A stretch of DNA of 64,000 nucleotides from Aneurinibacillus thermoaerophilus (GCF_900099925.1 NZ_FNDE01000002.1:62001-126000); one strand, 5' to 3'; counted from the stretch's first letter, positions 17,101 to 25,961 are shown. Numbers and translations are program-made. The notes: generated by a model not told the origin, from the sequence alone.

Positions 17101-17621
17101 TTGCTGGTATGGTATGCGCCGTACGCAACATTACTACACGCCACGGACAACCGATGGCATTTGTACAGCTGGAAGATCAGACCTCGCGTGTAGAAATGGT
17201 TGTATTTCCGGGCGTTTACCATCATGCCATGCCGTTACTTCAGAGAGGAAAGTTGTTGGCGGTTGAAGGGAAAGCTAACAGACAAGGGGATGAAGTGAAA
17301 TGTATCGCTGAACGGATTAAAGAGCTGACGGAAATCGCTTATACATTTACTCACAGTGATATACCTAGGGAAGCGTTTGAATCTCCACCTATGGTATTCA
17401 TTAAAATCGAAGAGGCTGTGGAGAGCGATGTGGTCAAACTGCAAAATTTACAGCAGATTTTGCGCGCGGAGCGGGGGATGAGTCCGGTTATTCTCTATTA
17501 CGCAGGAAAACGGCATTCTGTGCAATTGACGGAAGAATATAATATAACTCCTAAAAGTGATACTATTAGAAAAATTGAGAAAATAATTGGGGAAGGAATG
17601 GTTATTATTAAAAAACGGTAA
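14166..17621 (+). CDS. dnaE: DNA polymerase III subunit alpha, DnaE type
   Basis: A 1151-residue C-family DNA polymerase. The N-terminal PHP domain begins FVHLHVHSEYSLLES; the palm carries the catalytic aspartates in PDIDVDFSYERR (about 400), with GPGRGSAAGSLVAY nearby. A C-terminal OB/anticodon-binding fold (VRLAGMVCAVRNIT...) follows. In low-GC Gram-positives DnaE extends RNA primers on the lagging strand before handing over to PolC. Length fits the DnaE1-type enzyme. The start is ATG 14166 behind GAGGGTGAG, since upstream in-frame ATGs overlap the promoter. Confidence 0.97.
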   Translation: MKTASFVHLHVHSEYSLLESAARIWPLVHRAKELGMEALAVTDSSAMYGAIPFYKACKAEGIKPILGTQLQIKDETKEDGQVHGQKGFSLILLAETLEGYRNIMRLLSRAHAEGVYHPVLAKEALHGCTEGIIALSGAQDGEIGSLLRAGKMDKAKEVAEEYRALFGSEHFFLEIQDHLLEEQRLVNQRTVDLSRATGIPLVATNNVRYLREEDADILDILLCIGEGKKIDDTERTYQTKEYYLKSAEEMSERFIFLPEAIENTVRIARRCQVELPLGETILPRFPLPDGQTAEEYLQKVCEDGLRLRYGNDANEEVRERLAYELSVINRMGFADYFLIVWDFIRYARERGIAVGPGRGSAAGSLVAYVLQITNIDPVKYNLLFERFLNPERISMPDIDVDFSYERRDEVINYVVKKYGADRVAQIITFGTMAARAAVRDVGRALDIPLRDVDRIAKLIPAEPGITLDRALKRSKALCQAVTNNPQTKKLIELARAVEGLPRHVSTHAAGVVISRDPLTEHVPLQQGHDGHALTQYTMEALEDVGLLKMDFLGLKNLTLLEQAIRLIKEQEGISIDLAAIPLDDTRTYRMLAEADTAGVFQLESGGMRRVLREVKPSKFEDIVAVLALFRPGPMEFISDFVAAKHGRREVTYLHPVLEPILKETYGFILYQEQIMQIASKVAGFTLGEADILRRAVSKKKRELLQEQRKKFVDGALKQGYDDKLANQLYDMIVRFADYGFNRSHSAAYAMIAYHMAYIKANHPVAFFAALLTMAQGNMDKVAEYVDECKKRSIPVLGPDVNRSETDFTVEDGSIRFGLGAIKNVGVQAIRRILEERAKRPFVDLADFCMRVDQRVCNRRVLEALIKSGAMDSFPGHRAALLAALDRVIEWAQRARRKEEEQIGFLVKPEQHNEEVLMVPDVSINTPEFGYEEKLLQEKELLGLYISGHPLDEYREVCEHFSFLPLHRLKEKREKQPVRLAGMVCAVRNITTRHGQPMAFVQLEDQTSRVEMVVFPGVYHHAMPLLQRGKLLAVEGKANRQGDEVKCIAERIKELTEIAYTFTHSDIPREAFESPPMVFIKIEEAVESDVVKLQNLQQILRAERGMSPVILYYAGKRHSVQLTEEYNITPKSDTIRKIEKIIGEGMVIIKKR

Positions 17622-17660
17622 ATTTACGGTAAAAAACCCCTAGAAGCAGGTTCGATCAGG

Positions 17661-17688
17661 TTTACAGATTACTCTCTTTTGGTATAAT
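17661..17688 (+). promoter_or_regulatory. Sigma-A promoter of the malic enzyme gene
   Basis: TTTACA (17661-17666) and perfect TATAAT (17683-17688) are 16 bases apart. The expected transcription start is near 17695. Confidence 0.75.
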
Positions 17689-17705
17689 GAGAGAATAATA
17701 AACGG

Positions 17706-17720
17706 AGTGGTCAGACCACT
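17706..17720. promoter_or_regulatory. FadR-type GntR operator upstream of malic enzyme
   Basis: AGTGGTCAGACCACT is a perfect palindrome with a three-base centre. Its core TGGTCAGACCA fits the GntR/FadR subfamily pattern TNGTNNNACNA at every fixed position. It lies about 12-25 bases downstream of the expected transcription start, a position for roadblock repression. The regulator encoded one gene downstream is of exactly this subfamily. Confidence 0.7.
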
Positions 17721-17763
17721 TTGATGAAATTCGGGGTTGAAGAGAGAAGGAGTTGTTAAAAAG

Positions 17764-18996
17764 GTGCCAAACATGCGTGAAGCAGCACTGAAGCTGCATA
17801 GAGAGAATCGAGGAAAAATTCGGGTGGAATCGAAAGTTTCGCTAAAGAGCACAGAAGATTTGAGTCTGGCTTATTCACCCGGAGTAGCTGAGCCGTGCAA
17901 GGATATTTTTGATAATCGTCAGAAAGTATATGAGTATACCGTGAAAGGAAATATGGTTGCTGTCGTTTCCGATGGTTCGGCGGTACTTGGTCTCGGAAAC
18001 ATCGGACCTGAAGGAGCGCTTCCGGTTATGGAAGGCAAAGCGGTTCTCTTCAAATCTTTTGCAGGTGTAGACGCGTTTCCAATTTGTTTGAACACGCAGG
18101 ATCCGGAAGAAATTATCAAAACCGTAAAGTACCTGGAACCGACGTTTGGCGGCATTAATTTAGAAGATATCGCCGCTCCGAACTGCTTTATTATTGAAGA
18201 GCGGTTAAAGCAGGAATTGTCCATTCCCGTATTCCATGACGACCAGCATGGAACGGCGATTGTTACAGCAGCCGGGCTTTTGAACGCGCTCAAAATCGTC
18301 GGTAAAAAAATGGAGGATATTTCCGTTGTTGCAAATGGTGCGGGCGCAGCTGGTATCGCCATTATTAAGCTGCTTCTATTCATGGGTGTCAAAGAAGTCA
18401 TTATGTGTGACTCGAAGGGTGCGATTTATGAAGGGCGTCCGTTTGGCATGAATCCGATCAAGGAAGAGATCGCGCGCATTACAAACCAGCGCAAAGTGGA
18501 AGGTACATTGGCCGATGTGCTGAAAGGAGCGGATGTGTTTATCGGCGTATCCGTCGCAGGATCGCTTACGCCAGAGATGGTACGGTCGATGAACGATAAC
18601 CCGATTATTTTTGCAATGGCTAATCCGGTACCTGAGATTATGCCAGATTTAGCAAAAGAAGCGGGGGCTGCGGTAGTTGGCACAGGACGTTCGGATTTTC
18701 CGAATCAAGTGAACAATGTGCTTGCATTTCCGGGAATTTTTCGCGGAGCGTTGGAAGTTATGGCTACCGATATTAACGAAGAGATGAAGCTGGCCGCCGT
18801 ACGTGCGATTGCAGACCTAATTAGAGATGAAGAACTGAAACCGGACTACATTATTCCTTCTCCGTTTGACCCTAGGGTGGCACCGCATGTAGCTGCCGAG
18901 GTTGCGAAAGCAGCGATGGATACCGGTGTAGCCAGAAAGGAGATCGACCCTGAACAAATCAAAGGACAGATGCTTTCCGCAGTACAAATACTATAA
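17764..18996 (+). CDS. ytsJ: NAD(P)-dependent malic enzyme
   Basis: A 410-residue oxidative malate decarboxylase (malate to pyruvate, CO2 and NAD(P)H). It has the LSLAYSPGVAEPCKDI motif with the catalytic tyrosine, FHDDQHGTAIV metal-binding aspartates, and a Rossmann domain with VANGAGAAGIAI (about 185-205). It aligns with B. subtilis YtsJ, the main NADP-linked malic enzyme. The start is taken as GTG 17764 (AAGGAG 11 bases upstream); ATG 17773 with AAGGTG six bases upstream is equally possible. It has its own promoter and FadR-type operator, and a terminator separates it from the regulator gene. Confidence 0.94.
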   Translation: MPNMREAALKLHRENRGKIRVESKVSLKSTEDLSLAYSPGVAEPCKDIFDNRQKVYEYTVKGNMVAVVSDGSAVLGLGNIGPEGALPVMEGKAVLFKSFAGVDAFPICLNTQDPEEIIKTVKYLEPTFGGINLEDIAAPNCFIIEERLKQELSIPVFHDDQHGTAIVTAAGLLNALKIVGKKMEDISVVANGAGAAGIAIIKLLLFMGVKEVIMCDSKGAIYEGRPFGMNPIKEEIARITNQRKVEGTLADVLKGADVFIGVSVAGSLTPEMVRSMNDNPIIFAMANPVPEIMPDLAKEAGAAVVGTGRSDFPNQVNNVLAFPGIFRGALEVMATDINEEMKLAAVRAIADLIRDEELKPDYIIPSPFDPRVAPHVAAEVAKAAMDTGVARKEIDPEQIKGQMLSAVQIL

Positions 18997-19015
18997 AAAA
19001 GCTGTTGATGATGAT

Positions 19016-19040
19016 AAGGAGGAGCAATCCTCCTTTTTTG
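19016..19040 (+). terminator. Terminator after malic enzyme
   Basis: Perfect arms AAGGAGGA and TCCTCCTT around GCAA are followed by T residues. The left arm looks like a ribosome binding site but no start follows it. Confidence 0.85.
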
Positions 19041-19072
19041 GCAATTAAAAATCAGCAAACAGGGTGAGTGCC

Positions 19073-19744
19073 GTGTCAAGTTTGCCCGAGCAGCGCAAAG
19101 TGTATCAGGAAATTCTTCTGGAAATAAATAAGATTATTAAAGAGGACGGATTAAAGCCGGGAGACAAGCTTCCTTCTGAGCGGGAACTGTCGGATCGGCT
19201 TCAGGTGGGACGTTCCTCGGTGCGAGAAGCGCTGCGGGCGCTCGAGCTCCTAGGATTGATTACGACCCGCCGTGGGGAAGGAACGTTTCTCCAACATTAC
19301 CGACATAATCAGCTTATTAATGTTATGGGCGCATATATTTTAAAAGACTTTAAAACGAGAAGAGACGTAGTCGAAATGAGAAAAATACTGGAGCTTGATG
19401 CGGTTCGCTTGGCATGCAGCCGAGCCGGTGAAAAGCATTTCTCCGAGATGGAACGCATTATTTTGCAAGGTGAAGAAAAAATTAGGGAAGGCAAAGTGCC
19501 GACGGAGGAGGATTATTTGTTCCATAGGGCGATTTGCCGTGCGAGTCGTAATTCTGTATTACATCGGATATGGGTACCGTTGGTTGAGTATAGTAAGTCG
19601 GTGCGCGAACGTTCTCTTGCGCGTGAAGGAAGAGCAGAAGAAGGATTTAAGGAACACAGGGCGATTTTGGAAGCTATTCGAGCCGGTGACGAAGAAGAAG
19701 CTGTGCTCCGTATGGCGAACCATCTCGAAAACAGTATCTTATAG
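19073..19744 (+). CDS. FadR/GntR family transcriptional regulator (FCD domain)
   Basis: A 223-residue regulator. The N-terminal winged helix (about 10-75) contains LPSERELSDRLQVGRSSVREALRALE, the FadR-subfamily recognition region. The C-terminal FCD effector domain (about 90-220) has RKILELDAVRLA, DYLFHRAICRAS and EHRAILEAI, with metal/ligand-binding Asp and His residues. Such proteins respond to carboxylic acids. GTG 19073 follows AGGGTGAG; a second GTG three codons earlier is possible. It lies between malic enzyme and accDA, and a matching operator lies upstream of malic enzyme, suggesting control of pyruvate/acetyl-CoA supply to fatty-acid synthesis. It is not the E. coli FadR ortholog. 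Confidence 0.9.
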   Translation: MSSLPEQRKVYQEILLEINKIIKEDGLKPGDKLPSERELSDRLQVGRSSVREALRALELLGLITTRRGEGTFLQHYRHNQLINVMGAYILKDFKTRRDVVEMRKILELDAVRLACSRAGEKHFSEMERIILQGEEKIREGKVPTEEDYLFHRAICRASRNSVLHRIWVPLVEYSKSVRERSLAREGRAEEGFKEHRAILEAIRAGDEEEAVLRMANHLENSIL

Positions 19745-19827
19745 CCTTGAACGTACGTAAAGAACAATAAAGCAAAAGGTTTAGAATGGAACCAGATAAC
19801 ATATATTTGTTTAAGGAGGAAGACGGG

Positions 19828-20010
19828 ATGTGGACGGTCATCTACATCGCCCCGAGCGCAAAAATCGCGGAAAAAATCCAAGACAAGCTAACAGCCGAAG
19901 GGTTCCTTGTGAAAATACGCCAATCCGGTGTCTCCAAGCAGTATGAAATTCTCGTTCCTGCGGGTGAGGTGGAAGAAGCGCAGGAAGTCTTGAGTACGAT
20001 TCTTCATTGA
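19828..20010 (+). CDS. Small protein preceding accD (DUF2007-like)
   Basis: A 60-residue protein starting MWTVIYIAPSAKIAEKI behind AAGGAGG with seven-base spacing. The predicted beta-alpha-beta-beta-alpha-like pattern, with EILVPAGEVEEAQEVL at the end, resembles small ferredoxin-fold DUF2007-type signal proteins. It lies 27 bases before accD and is probably co-transcribed with the carboxyltransferase genes, hinting at a link with acetyl-CoA carboxylase. The biochemical role is not known. Confidence 0.75.
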   Translation: MWTVIYIAPSAKIAEKIQDKLTAEGFLVKIRQSGVSKQYEILVPAGEVEEAQEVLSTILH

Positions 20011-20037
20011 TACCTTAAGAGAGGTGTACTATTTTTT

Positions 20038-20922
20038 ATGTTAAAAGATATTTTCTATAAAAAACGTCGGTACGCAACTGTACGTACGGGACAGGCCCAG
20101 GATCGGGGGGAGGAAAAAGCTGAAGTCAAGGAAGTGCCCGAAGGTCTGATGATTAAATGCGACAAGTGCGGTACAATTGCGTACGCCAAAGAACTTGAAA
20201 AAAATTTAAAAGTTTGCCAGGGTTGCGGCTATCATTTTCCAATGACAGCATTCGAGCGGATCGCGATGCTGTTGGATGAAGGGTATTTTTTCGAGTATGA
20301 TAGCGAACTGCTCTCGACTGATCCGCTGAACTTTCCGGATTACTTATCGAAGCTAAAAAAGGATATGGAGACATCCGGCCTTTCTGAAGCGGTTGTAACG
20401 GGAGAAGGTACGATCAAAGGCTATCCGGTAGTTATCGCTGTTATGGATCCGCGCTTTCGCATGGGAAGCATGGGCTCGGTTGTTGGCGAAAAAATCACCC
20501 GTGCGGCTGAACAAGCGCTCGAGAAACGGTACCCATTCATTTTGTTTTCTGCTTCCGGCGGCGCGCGTATGCAAGAAGGCGTGCTCAGCCTGATGCAGAT
20601 GGCAAAAACAAGCGCCGCTCTTGCTAGGCTGAACGAAGCGGGCGTTTTGTACATTTCCGTGATGACGAATCCGACTACTGGAGGGGTGTCGGCCAGCTTC
20701 GCTTCGTTAGGTGATTACAACTTTGCGGAGCCGGGGGCGTTGATCGGTTTTGCGGGGCGGCGCATTATTGAACAGACCATTCGCCAGGAGCTTCCGGAAG
20801 ATTTTCAAACCGCGGAGTTTCTTCTAAAAAAAGGTCAGCTTGATAAAGTCATTCCCCGTCAAGAACTGCGTCATACGCTTGCTAAAATTCTTGATATGCA
20901 TACGGTAAGGAGGGGAAGCTAA
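20038..20922 (+). CDS. accD: Acetyl-CoA carboxylase carboxyltransferase subunit beta
   Basis: A 294-residue subunit that with AccA transfers the carboxyl group from biotin to acetyl-CoA, giving malonyl-CoA for fatty-acid synthesis. A zinc ribbon (C41, C44, C60, C63) marks the beta subunit. The crotonase-like core has [11 protein letters not shown] and [13 protein letters not shown] oxyanion/CoA motifs. The ATG follows AGAGGTG with a long (about 11-base) spacing. Its stop overlaps the accA start (TAATG), ensuring equal subunit synthesis. Confidence 0.96.
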   Translation: MLKDIFYKKRRYATVRTGQAQDRGEEKAEVKEVPEGLMIKCDKCGTIAYAKELEKNLKVCQGCGYHFPMTAFERIAMLLDEGYFFEYDSELLSTDPLNFPDYLSKLKKDMETSGLSEAVVTGEGTIKGYPVVIAVMDPRFRMGSMGSVVGEKITRAAEQALEKRYPFILFSASGGARMQEGVLSLMQMAKTSAALARLNEAGVLYISVMTNPTTGGVSASFASLGDYNFAEPGALIGFAGRRIIEQTIRQELPEDFQTAEFLLKKGQLDKVIPRQELRHTLAKILDMHTVRRGS

Positions 20923-21890
20923 TGGCTGGAGAATTATCATTTGAAAAGCCGCTCCTAGAATTAAACAGAAAAATTGAGGAATTGCGCAGATTTACGGAAG
21001 AAAAGGATATAGATTTTACGGATGAAATTGTAAAATTAGAAGCGAGGGCGAAAGCGCTGGCCCAGGAGATATACGGAAATTTGACGCCGTGGCAGCGCGT
21101 GCAGTTGGCTCGTCATCCGGAGCGTCCGACCACACTTGATTTTATCAATGCGTTATTTACTGATTTTATCGAACTGCATGGCGACCGTTTGTACGGGGAT
21201 GATGCTGCCATCGTCGCCGGTATCGCTAAATTTAACGAGCAGCCTGTCACAGTAATAGGGCATCAGAAAGGAAAGGACACCAAAGAAAACATTGCGCGCA
21301 ATTTCGGAATGCCGCACCCGGAAGGCTATCGCAAGGCGTTGCGTCTCATGCAGCAGGCGGACAAGTTCAACCGGCCGATTATTTGCTTTATTAACACGCC
21401 GGGCGCTTATCCGGGTAAAGCAGCGGAGGAACGTGGTCAAAGCGAAGCGATTGCACGTAATCTCCGCGAGATGGCCTCGTTTGGGGTACCAATTATTTGC
21501 ATTGTGACCGGCGAGGGCGGAAGTGGTGGCGCATTGGCGCTTGGCATTGGTAACCGTTTATTAATGCTTGAGAACGCCTTTTACTCCGTCATTTCTCCGG
21601 AAGGGGCGGCGGCGCTTCTGTGGAAGGATGCATCCCAGGCACAACGCGCGGCTGAGTCGCTGAAAATTACGGCGCAAGACTTGTTTGAATTAGGAGTGGT
21701 GGACGAAATCGTGCCGGAGCCTATCGGTGGCGCGCACCGTAATTTTGCGGAAACAGTAACCGGCTTGCGTTCTGTGTTGCTCAAACATCTTGATGCGTTA
21801 AAAACCATGAGCCGAGAGGAACTGGTTGTTGATCGTTATCACAAATATAAAGCAATAGGACGGTATGCAGCCTTCACGGAATCTGTATAA
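20922..21890 (+). CDS. accA: Acetyl-CoA carboxylase carboxyltransferase subunit alpha
   Basis: A 322-residue partner of AccD. The N-terminal helical region (1-80) precedes the crotonase-type domain with the [22 protein letters not shown] and [12 protein letters not shown] motifs. Length fits the family (about 320). Translation is coupled to accD by the overlapping TAATG. In B. subtilis pfkA follows directly, but here the next gene is pyk, with a hairpin between. Confidence 0.96.
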   Translation: MAGELSFEKPLLELNRKIEELRRFTEEKDIDFTDEIVKLEARAKALAQEIYGNLTPWQRVQLARHPERPTTLDFINALFTDFIELHGDRLYGDDAAIVAGIAKFNEQPVTVIGHQKGKDTKENIARNFGMPHPEGYRKALRLMQQADKFNRPIICFINTPGAYPGKAAEERGQSEAIARNLREMASFGVPIICIVTGEGGSGGALALGIGNRLLMLENAFYSVISPEGAAALLWKDASQAQRAAESLKITAQDLFELGVVDEIVPEPIGGAHRNFAETVTGLRSVLLKHLDALKTMSREELVVDRYHKYKAIGRYAAFTESV

Positions 21891-21900
21891 TATCTCATTC

Positions 21901-21959
21901 TTGATAGTTTGACATTCGTATTGTGGTGAGAGGATACATAAAGAATGTCGAACTATCAA
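21901..21959. repeat. Long inverted repeat between accA and pyk, at the site where pfkA is expected
   Basis: Arms 21901-21917 (TTGATAGTTTGACATTC) and 21943-21959 (GAATGTCGAACTATCAA) are 17 bases with a single T-G wobble, and enclose 25 bases. No T-run follows on either strand, so it is not a typical terminator. It may be an mRNA processing structure separating accDA from pyk, or a deletion or miniature-element scar. Confidence 0.8.
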
Positions 21960-21988
21960 ATCAAATGTACATAGGAGGTCCGTAAACG

Positions 21989-23740
21989 ATGCGAAAAACG
22001 AAGATTGTATGCACGATTGGCCCTGCAAGCGAATCGATTGAGACGTTGAAAGCATTGATGGAAGCAGGAATGAACGTTGCCCGCCTCAACTTTTCTCACG
22101 GCACGCACGAAGAGCACGGTGCGCGGATTGCCGCGGTTCGTAAGGCGGCATCTGAAGTGGGAAAAAACGTGGCGATTTTGCTTGATACGAAAGGACCGGA
22201 GATTCGTACAGGTGTGTTGGAGAGCCCGTCCGTTGAACTAATAGAAGGTGAAACGGTTGTACTGACGACGGAAGAGATCAAAGGAAATGAAAAGCGTGTA
22301 TCCGTTACATATGCGGGACTTCCAAACGACGTGCATCCGGGATGCACGATTCTTATTGATGACGGCTTGATCGAGTTGACTGTCGAGAAAGTAGAGGGCA
22401 CGGAGATATATTGTCGGATTCGTAACGGCGGGACGCTAAAAGATAGAAAAGGGGTCAATGTTCCCGGTGTGCAAATCAGGTTGCCGGGCATTACAGAAAA
22501 GGATGCTAAGGATATCGAGTTTGGTATTGAACAAGGCATTGATATTATCGCTGCTTCATTTGTCCGCAAGCCTGAAGATGTGTTGGAGATTCGCGAAATT
22601 TTGGAACGTCATAATGCGGATATTCAAATCATTTCAAAGATCGAAAATCATGAGGGAGTTAAAAACGCGGTCGACATTCTTGCTGTTTCAGACGGCTTGA
22701 TGGTTGCTCGCGGAGATTTAGGAGTAGAAATTCCTGCGGAGGAAGTGCCGCTTGTACAAAAAGAATTAATTCGCCGTTGCAACGAGGCAGGCAAACCGGT
22801 GATCACGGCAACGCAGATGCTGGATTCGATGCAGCGTAATCCACGTCCGACACGCGCTGAAGCGAGCGATGTGGCGAACGCGATTTTCGACGGTTCAGAC
22901 GCGATTATGCTTTCCGGTGAGACAGCAGCTGGTAAATATCCGATTGAAGCTGTGAAAACAATGAACCGAATCGCGGAACGAACAGAAGCTGCGCTTGCGT
23001 ATCGCGAAATTTTGCACACACATTCGAGTGCGAAGCAGATGCACATTCCGGATGCACTAAGCCAGGCGGTAGCGAACGTGGCATTTGATTTGGATGCAGC
23101 CGCCATTATTACCGCAACAGAGAGCGGACACACGGCGCGAATGGTTTCGAAATTTCGTCCGAAAGCGCCGATTATCGCAGTTACTCCACATGAGCACGTA
23201 TGCCGCAAGCTGGCGCTTGTGTGGGGCGTGATTCCGCTTTACAGCGAACCGACGGAAAGCACGGATGAAATGCTGGATATTTCCGTACGTACAGCTGTTC
23301 GTTCAGGTATTGTGAAGCGCGGTGATCTTGTCGTCATCACAGCGGGTGTACCGGTGCGTGAGTCGGGTACGACAAATCTTTTGAAAGTGCATATTGTCGG
23401 CGATGTTGTGGCCCGAGGTCAAGGCATTGGCCACAACACTGCCACAGGTAAGGTGTTGAAGGTAAAGAGCGGTGTCGAAATTCCGCCGGTTGGTGAGAAA
23501 GGGTACATCGTGGTAGCAAAAGGAACAGACCGCGATATGATGCCAGTTATTGAGAAGGCAGCTGCGCTGATCGTGGAAGAAGGAGGGCTTACTTCGCACG
23601 CTGCAGTGGTAGGGCTTAATCTTGGCATTCCAGTTGTTGTTGGCGTAGCGGATGCGATGAATTTGTTTTCGGATGGCGATGAAGTAACAGTGGACGCAGC
23701 AAGCGGTCGCATATATGCCGGATTTTCACAGATTTTGTAA
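21989..23740 (+). CDS. pyk: Pyruvate kinase with C-terminal PEP-utiliser domain
   Basis: A 583-residue glycolytic enzyme (PEP + ADP to pyruvate + ATP). The barrel has [14 protein letters not shown] at the N-terminus, the [11 protein letters not shown] metal-binding region, and [22 protein letters not shown]. Beyond the usual 470 residues there is a domain of about 100 residues related to the PEP-utilising mobile domain, with [21 protein letters not shown], as in Bacillus/Geobacillus enzymes. AGGAGGTC precedes ATG 21989. Pyk also works on PEP made by gluconeogenic routes, so it does not itself require a nearby pfkA. Confidence 0.97.
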   Translation: MRKTKIVCTIGPASESIETLKALMEAGMNVARLNFSHGTHEEHGARIAAVRKAASEVGKNVAILLDTKGPEIRTGVLESPSVELIEGETVVLTTEEIKGNEKRVSVTYAGLPNDVHPGCTILIDDGLIELTVEKVEGTEIYCRIRNGGTLKDRKGVNVPGVQIRLPGITEKDAKDIEFGIEQGIDIIAASFVRKPEDVLEIREILERHNADIQIISKIENHEGVKNAVDILAVSDGLMVARGDLGVEIPAEEVPLVQKELIRRCNEAGKPVITATQMLDSMQRNPRPTRAEASDVANAIFDGSDAIMLSGETAAGKYPIEAVKTMNRIAERTEAALAYREILHTHSSAKQMHIPDALSQAVANVAFDLDAAAIITATESGHTARMVSKFRPKAPIIAVTPHEHVCRKLALVWGVIPLYSEPTESTDEMLDISVRTAVRSGIVKRGDLVVITAGVPVRESGTTNLLKVHIVGDVVARGQGIGHNTATGKVLKVKSGVEIPPVGEKGYIVVAKGTDRDMMPVIEKAAALIVEEGGLTSHAAVVGLNLGIPVVVGVADAMNLFSDGDEVTVDAASGRIYAGFSQIL

Positions 23741-23765
23741 AATGGGAGAAACGGTGGAGTGAAAG

Positions 23766-24200
23766 ATGGTGACAGAAGGAAAAGAGAAGTGGTTTGAGAC
23801 GACGCTCAGGGTTCGCTATCAGGAGACGGATCAGATGCAGGTTGTTTATCACGCCAATTATCTTGTATGGTTTGAAGTTGGGAGAACGGAAATGATCCGG
23901 CAGATGGGCTTCACTTATCGGCGGTTTGAAGATATGGGATTTATGCTTCCACTTTCAGAGGCACACGTAAAATATAAACGTTCGGCCCGTTATGATGATG
24001 AAATTCTTATCAGAACGAGGGTGATTCGTTGTGAAGGCGTTCGCCTTTTGCTTGGATATGAAGCGTTGAGGCTACCGGATCGCGAGCTTCTAGCCTCAGG
24101 TGAGACACATCATATCTGGACGACGACCGATTTAAAGCCGGTGCGTCTGGAGAGACATGCGCCGGAAGTGTACCGCTTGATGAAGCAATACGAATGGTAA
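23766..24200 (+). CDS. Acyl-CoA thioesterase, YbgC/FadM hotdog family
   Basis: A 144-residue hotdog-fold thioesterase. The N-terminal motif VRYQETDQMQVVYHANYLVWFE matches the 4-hydroxybenzoyl-CoA thioesterase/YbgC active-site segment, with the aspartate in ETDQM as the expected catalytic residue. Such enzymes hydrolyse acyl-CoAs; substrate specificity cannot be deduced. The ATG at 23766 follows GGTGGAG, 25 bases after pyk. It is probably read with pyk and fxsA. Confidence 0.88.
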   Translation: MVTEGKEKWFETTLRVRYQETDQMQVVYHANYLVWFEVGRTEMIRQMGFTYRRFEDMGFMLPLSEAHVKYKRSARYDDEILIRTRVIRCEGVRLLLGYEALRLPDRELLASGETHHIWTTTDLKPVRLERHAPEVYRLMKQYEW

Positions 24201-24219
24201 AAGGAAGGGGGAAGAAGAC

Positions 24220-24630
24220 ATGCTGCGCGTATTTATAGCGATATTGCTGATCGTGCCTGTGCTTGAAATTTGGTTGCTAGCGGCCGTCGGAAAAGGTATT
24301 GGCTGGCTTCCGACGCTTTTGCTTTGCATTCTGACAGGGGTGATAGGAGCGTGGCTCGCCAAGCGCCAAGGATTGCAAATTTTTCAGTTGGCGCAGGTAC
24401 AGTTCAGCCGGGGTGAGTTGCCGGGTGAAGCGATTTTGGACGGCATTTGTGTGTTCGCCGGCGGCCTTCTTCTCCTGACCCCCGGATTTTTTACCGATAT
24501 TGCTGGATTTTTGCTTTTGATTCCATATACGAGAGGAATCGCCAAATTGTTCATGAAGAGATGGCTGTATAAAAAAATTCAGTCCGGCAACACTCAAATA
24601 TTTATATGGAACCGATTCAACCGATTTTAA
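24220..24630 (+). CDS. fxsA: FxsA family membrane protein
   Basis: A 136-residue integral membrane protein with hydrophobic segments at about 3-20, 26-45 and 75-100 (FAGGLLLLTPGFFTDIAGFLLLIP is the FxsA signature, split across 84-107). E. coli FxsA relieves F exclusion of phage T7, but the general cellular role is unknown. It follows the thioesterase by 19 bases behind GGAAGGGGG and closes the transcript at a strong terminator. The B. subtilis order pyk-fxsA(ytzA)-ytvI is kept. Confidence 0.9.
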   Translation: MLRVFIAILLIVPVLEIWLLAAVGKGIGWLPTLLLCILTGVIGAWLAKRQGLQIFQLAQVQFSRGELPGEAILDGICVFAGGLLLLTPGFFTDIAGFLLLIPYTRGIAKLFMKRWLYKKIQSGNTQIFIWNRFNRF

Positions 24631-24765
24631 GATAGTCGATAGTACGCCCTTTTTTTCGTACTCTTTAACATTCTGCTCGGCGAATGGTTTTGCTGCATAA
24701 TGTTAATACATACAAAGAAGAGCGCATTACGCCGTAACGCTGCCGGTTAGCTTCTTTTCCAGCAT

Positions 24766-24815
24766 AAGGCAATCCTGTCCTTCTTTCGAGGACAGGATTG
24801 CCTTTTCTGTTTTGT
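24766..24815 (+). terminator. Terminator of the pyk-fxsA transcript
   Basis: Perfect 15-base arms AAGGCAATCCTGTCC (24766-24780) and GGACAGGATTGCCTT (24790-24804) are followed by TTCTGTTTTG on the plus strand. Confidence 0.9.
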
Positions 24816-24827
24816 GTACGCCTTTTT

Positions 24828-25961
24828 TTACAGTTCTGGCGGTTTTCCTTTTATATATTTCCACGTATCGCGGAAGATACCCGCGTTGCGCAGTGCGTTA
24901 ATAATCACCAGCAGCACGGGGCCGAGAATAAGGCCAAGGAATCCGAATAGTTTCAGTCCGACGAAGAGCGCGATGAGCGTAAACAACGGATCAAGACCAA
25001 CATTCGTAGCGACGATTTTAGGTTCCATAATTTGCCTTTGTATGATTACGATTGCGTACAGAATAGCAAGTCCGATAGCAAGACGGAGATCTCCTGCGAA
25101 GGCGGCGTATGCAATCCACGGTACGAATACTGCCCCTGTTCCCAGATACGGCATTAAATCGACCAAACCGGTAAGAAGACCAATGGATACAGCATACGGA
25201 ACGCCGAGAATGAGCAACCCAACGATCACAATCATAGAGGTAATGGAAACAAGTGTAAGTTGCGCTTTCACGAAACCAAAGAGCGCTTTTTGCAAATCAG
25301 TCAATATTCGTGCGCCTTTGTTCGTGAACTCGACGGGAACCATGCTTTTTGCTTTGCTTATCATTTTATGGTAGTCCTTACTTATAAAAAAGGCAGATAG
25401 AATCGAAATAACGAATACAGTCGCCATATTGGGAATGGAGCTTAGAAAATTACTGATGCCGGTAAGAATTGTTTTCGTCATATTTGTTCCGGCCTGGGCA
25501 ATCTTGGTCAGAGCCTTTCCTGCATTTTCCTGTATTTTTTGCTGGTATCCCTCATCAAGACTGCTGTACAGGCTGACAAAGCGCTCATACAGACTTGATT
25601 GCAAACTGCGCGATATGAAATTTTTAGCATAATTGGAAAGTTGATCGATGTATATCGGCAGCATTTCGAGCAATTTTCCGATTTCAATGACAACTTGTGC
25701 GACAAGTATAGTAATGATGCCAACCAGAACGGCGATCACTATCGTAAGCATGACAGTTACGGCAAGCCAGCGTGGCCAGCGTGCCCGCTTCTCCAGCATA
25801 TCTACCGGACGGTTGATTGCATATGCAATGATAAAACCGATGATGAAAGGATATAATAAAGGAGCAAAAAAGATTGTGAGTCTGTACGTGGCGTACAGGA
25901 TACCCATCACAAGTAAGAAACGGAGCACCTGAAACATTCGATGGTAAATAAGAGGATTCAT
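24828..25961 (-). CDS. ytvI: Sporulation integral membrane protein YtvI (AI-2E transporter family)
   Basis: A 377-residue polytopic protein of the UPF0118/AI-2E exporter family, with about eight membrane segments. It has an amphipathic middle region (about 90-190) and the family C-terminal pattern PYLGTGAVFVPW, then VGLDPLFTLIALFVGLKLFG. In B. subtilis YtvI is sigma-E controlled and its transported substrate is unknown. ATG 25961 follows a perfect AAGGAGGT; a start 15 codons earlier lacks one. It is convergent with fxsA. Confidence 0.9.
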   Translation of the reverse strand: MNPLIYHRMFQVLRFLLVMGILYATYRLTIFFAPLLYPFIIGFIIAYAINRPVDMLEKRARWPRWLAVTVMLTIVIAVLVGIITILVAQVVIEIGKLLEMLPIYIDQLSNYAKNFISRSLQSSLYERFVSLYSSLDEGYQQKIQENAGKALTKIAQAGTNMTKTILTGISNFLSSIPNMATVFVISILSAFFISKDYHKMISKAKSMVPVEFTNKGARILTDLQKALFGFVKAQLTLVSITSMIVIVGLLILGVPYAVSIGLLTGLVDLMPYLGTGAVFVPWIAYAAFAGDLRLAIGLAILYAIVIIQRQIMEPKIVATNVGLDPLFTLIALFVGLKLFGFLGLILGPVLLVIINALRNAGIFRDTWKYIKGKPPEL

